From: an uncultured Eubacteriales bacterium
GTDB taxonomy: Bacteria; Bacillota; Clostridia; Christensenellales; Aristaeellaceae
Length of the DNA stretch: 23,441 bases
Assembly (NCBI GenBank): GCA_900553265.1
Contig: USDD01000039.1
Span: forward strand, 1 to 23,441
Direction: 5' to 3'
The translations under genes were made by a program, and so were the position numbers. The notes below the pieces were generated by a model. The model worked only from the letters and a program-made list of their open reading frames with translations, ran no database searches and was not told where the DNA came from. Below, piece after piece: positions 21,844-23,441 of this stretch (position 1 is its first letter; each line of letters starts with the position of its first letter).

Positions 21844-22500
21844 ATGATTCTCGAAGGCTCGGTCATCAATTTCTTAGGCGACAGCATCACTCAGGGCGTG
21901 GGCGCAAACTGCATCGAAAACCGCTATACCGACGTGCTCGCCCGCCAGTTCGGCTTAAAGCGCGCCAACAACTATGGCATTTCCGGTACGCGCATCGCGC
22001 GCCAGCGCGTCGTCACCGACGATCCCTTCGATCAGGACTTCTGCATGCGCATGGACGGGATGGACACAAGCGCCGACGCGGTGGTGGTCTTTGGCGGAAC
22101 CAACGACTTCGGCCATGGCGACGCCCCGCTGGGCACGCCCGCCGACCGGGATCCGTCCACCTTCTGGGGCGCGTGCCATTTCCTGATGAGCGGCCTGCTG
22201 GAGCGCTACTGCGGAAAGCCCGTGGCCATCCTCACGCCGCTGCATCGCCAGAACGAGGCCAATCCCCGGGGCGACGGCAACAAACCCTGCGACGCGGCGC
22301 CGCTGAGCGTCTATCGCAAAATTCTCATGGAGGTCGCCGAGCATTACGCGCTGCCGGTGCTGGATCTCTACGCCGTCAGCGGAATCCAGCCGGTCAACGA
22401 CGTGTGCCGCGCGCGGCTGGCTCCCGACGGTCTGCACCCCAGCGACGAGGGCCACGCGCTGATTGCGGGCAAGATCGGCCGCTTCCTGCAGACGCTCTGA
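21844..22500 (+). CDS. SGNH/GDSL-family hydrolase
   Basis: The 218-residue protein has the SGNH blocks: GDSIT with nucleophile S14, a GISGTR block with G47 as the likely oxyanion-hole residue, GGTND with N87, and DGLHPS with D195 and H198. No signal peptide is seen, so it acts in the cytoplasm. In a uronate operon it most likely removes an O-acetyl or other ester group from an imported sugar or oligosaccharide, for example acetylated xylan or pectin fragments; this is inference. AAAGGAGG lies upstream of the ATG, and it sits between uxuA and uxuB with short gaps. Confidence 0.85.
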   Translation: MILEGSVINFLGDSITQGVGANCIENRYTDVLARQFGLKRANNYGISGTRIARQRVVTDDPFDQDFCMRMDGMDTSADAVVVFGGTNDFGHGDAPLGTPADRDPSTFWGACHFLMSGLLERYCGKPVAILTPLHRQNEANPRGDGNKPCDAAPLSVYRKILMEVAEHYALPVLDLYAVSGIQPVNDVCRARLAPDGLHPSDEGHALIAGKIGRFLQTL

Positions 22501-22524
22501 GCAAAAATCGAAAGGAATTTTTCC

Positions 22525-23382
22525 ATGAAGCTGAATCTGCAATCGCTGAACCGCCGCGACGAATGGAAAGCCCTCGGCGTGCGCCTGCCGGAATACGACG
22601 TTGCCGCCATGGCCGAACGCACGCGCCGCGCGCCGATCTGGGCGCATTTCGGCGCGGGCAACCTCTTCCGCGGCTACGTCGCCATGCTCCAGCAATCGCT
22701 GCTGAACCATGGTCTGGCCGACCGGGGCGTGATCGCCGTGGACACCTCTGCCGACGGCGAGCTGACGCGGCGCGTCTATCTCCCCCACGACAATCTGACC
22801 CTGCGAATCGCCCTGCGCGGCGACGGCTCCACGGACGCGGAGATCGCCGCCGCCGTGGCCGAGGCCGTGCGCGCCGACTTCTCGGACGCGGACTGCCTTT
22901 GCCGCCTGTGCCAAATCTTCCGCAGCCCGTCCCTTCAGATGGTGAGCTTTACCATCACCGAAAAGGGCTACGCGCTGCGCGCCGCCGACGGCAAACTGCT
23001 GCCCGAGGTGGAAGCCGACCTGAAAAACGGGCCGGATCGCGCAGCGAACGTCATGGCCAAGGCTGCCGCGCTGCTGCTGGAGCGCTTCCGCGCCGGCGCG
23101 CTGCCCGTCGCCATGGTCAGCATGGACAACTGCAGCCGCAACGGCGAAAAGCTGCGCGACGCGGTGCGGTTCATCGCCCGCGGCTGGATCGAAAACGGCT
23201 CTGCGCCGGCGGAATTTGCCGACTATCTCGCCGACGAGACGCGCGTGTCCTTTCCATGGACGATGATCGACAAGATCGTGCCCCGCCCGGACGCGGAGAT
23301 CGCCCGGCAGCTGGCCCGGGTGGAGCGGGAGGGCCACTTTGCCCAAAACCGATATGAAAAATTCAGGAGGATGGGGCTTTGA
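22525..23382 (+). pseudogene. uxuB: Truncated fructuronate reductase / mannitol dehydrogenase family protein
   Basis: The 285-residue reading frame matches the N-terminal half of UxuB, which reduces D-fructuronate to D-mannonate with NADH. The Rossmann motif GAGNLFRG is at 43-50, and the FPWTMIDKIVPRPD block that ends the N-terminal domain is at about 250. The family is normally 480-540 residues; the whole C-terminal domain with the catalytic Lys/Asn/His set (the KVTTCLNPLH-type segment) is missing. After about residue 267 the sequence GHFAQNRYEKFRRMGL no longer resembles the family and reads into the ribosome binding site of the next gene. No other frame continues UxuB. The product is probably inactive; a deletion or an assembly join could explain it. 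Confidence 0.8.
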
Positions 23383-23441
23383 AAGGGCTTCGTATCATTT
23401 CCACTGGCAGGGCCTTGCCCTCCAAATGCATGACCAATGAC
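23379..23441 (+). CDS. fabH: Start of a beta-ketoacyl-ACP synthase III (FabH-like), partial
   Basis: Twenty-one residues are visible before the window ends. A TTG start at 23379 with AGGAGG at 23365-23370 gives LRIISTGRALPSKCMTND after the first residues, the usual FabH N-terminus (GTGxxLPxxxxTN). FabH joins acetyl-CoA and malonyl-ACP to start fatty acid synthesis. The TTG overlaps the stop of the truncated uxuB frame as TTGA. Only the N-terminus is seen, so a related thiolase-fold enzyme cannot be excluded. Confidence 0.72.
   Translation, partial: MKGLRIISTGRALPSKCMTND

Noticed and set aside
21955..23346. A 463-codon - strand frame over the SGNH hydrolase and uxuB
   Set aside because: Composition is typical of antisense shadow frames, and the + strand genes have ribosome binding sites and family motifs.
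23300..23382. Simple frameshift as the cause of the short uxuB
   Set aside because: I read the other two + frames after the break; neither gives the expected UxuB C-terminal sequence, and fabH begins too soon for the missing 200 or more residues to fit.
1..23441. CRISPR array, tRNA, rRNA, insertion sequence or prophage
   Set aside because: I saw no regularly spaced repeats, no cloverleaf-like stable RNA, and no transposase, integrase or phage structural genes on either strand.

Overview
The window is GC-rich, densely coded DNA from an anaerobic member of the Clostridia. The strong AGGAGG-type ribosome binding sites, the acetogenic CODH/acetyl-CoA synthase genes, VanW, QueH, RarA and the two Gfo/Idh/MocA enzymes all fit a gut or rumen Firmicute. 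A Christensenellales- or Oscillospirales-like lineage is a guess, because no 16S rRNA or other phylogenetic marker apart from S20 is present. There are no tRNAs, rRNAs, IS elements, phage genes or CRISPR arrays. No gene-free stretch exceeds 300 bases.

Region 1 (1-4103, + strand) is the end of a Wood-Ljungdahl operon: the C-terminal part of Ni-Fe CO dehydrogenase, its maturation ATPase CooC, and acetyl-CoA synthase AcsB with an intact A-cluster ligand set. A strong terminator follows. Directly behind it lies 5-formyl-THF cyclo-ligase, a folate one-carbon enzyme.

Region 2 (4122-8546, - strand) holds, in transcription order, a double zinc-ribbon protein, a metallophosphoesterase, a YegS/DagK-type lipid kinase, QueH (queuosine synthesis), BirA and BioY. 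BirA and BioY form a translationally coupled biotin unit. It has its own promoter, which is overlapped by a perfect inverted repeat matching the Firmicute BirA operator. A hairpin covers the birA ribosome binding site.

Region 3 (8617-13935, - strand) is housekeeping: rpsT (S20), rarA, a VanW-domain membrane protein, a small membrane protein, and two tandem family-4 uracil-DNA glycosylases. The second glycosylase has lost every Fe-S cysteine. Several hairpin terminators and promoters can be read.

Region 4 (13982-23382) is a divergent sugar-acid locus. A LacI-type regulator with uxaC, uxuA, an SGNH hydrolase and a truncated uxuB runs rightward. Two TIM-barrel sugar isomerase/epimerase-like proteins and two Gfo/Idh/MocA oxidoreductases run leftward. 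The shared intergenic region carries two copies of the palindrome TGAACGTTCA, which are probable LacI operators. The locus should take glucuronate (or a glucuronide) to 2-keto-3-deoxygluconate, but the fructuronate reductase lacks its C-terminal catalytic domain. The truncated gene runs directly into the start of a fabH-like gene at the right edge.

The most notable points are the uxuB/fabH junction, the glycosidase-free oxidoreductase plus isomerase set beside the uronate genes, the nested birA control region, and the cysteine-free UDG paralogue.
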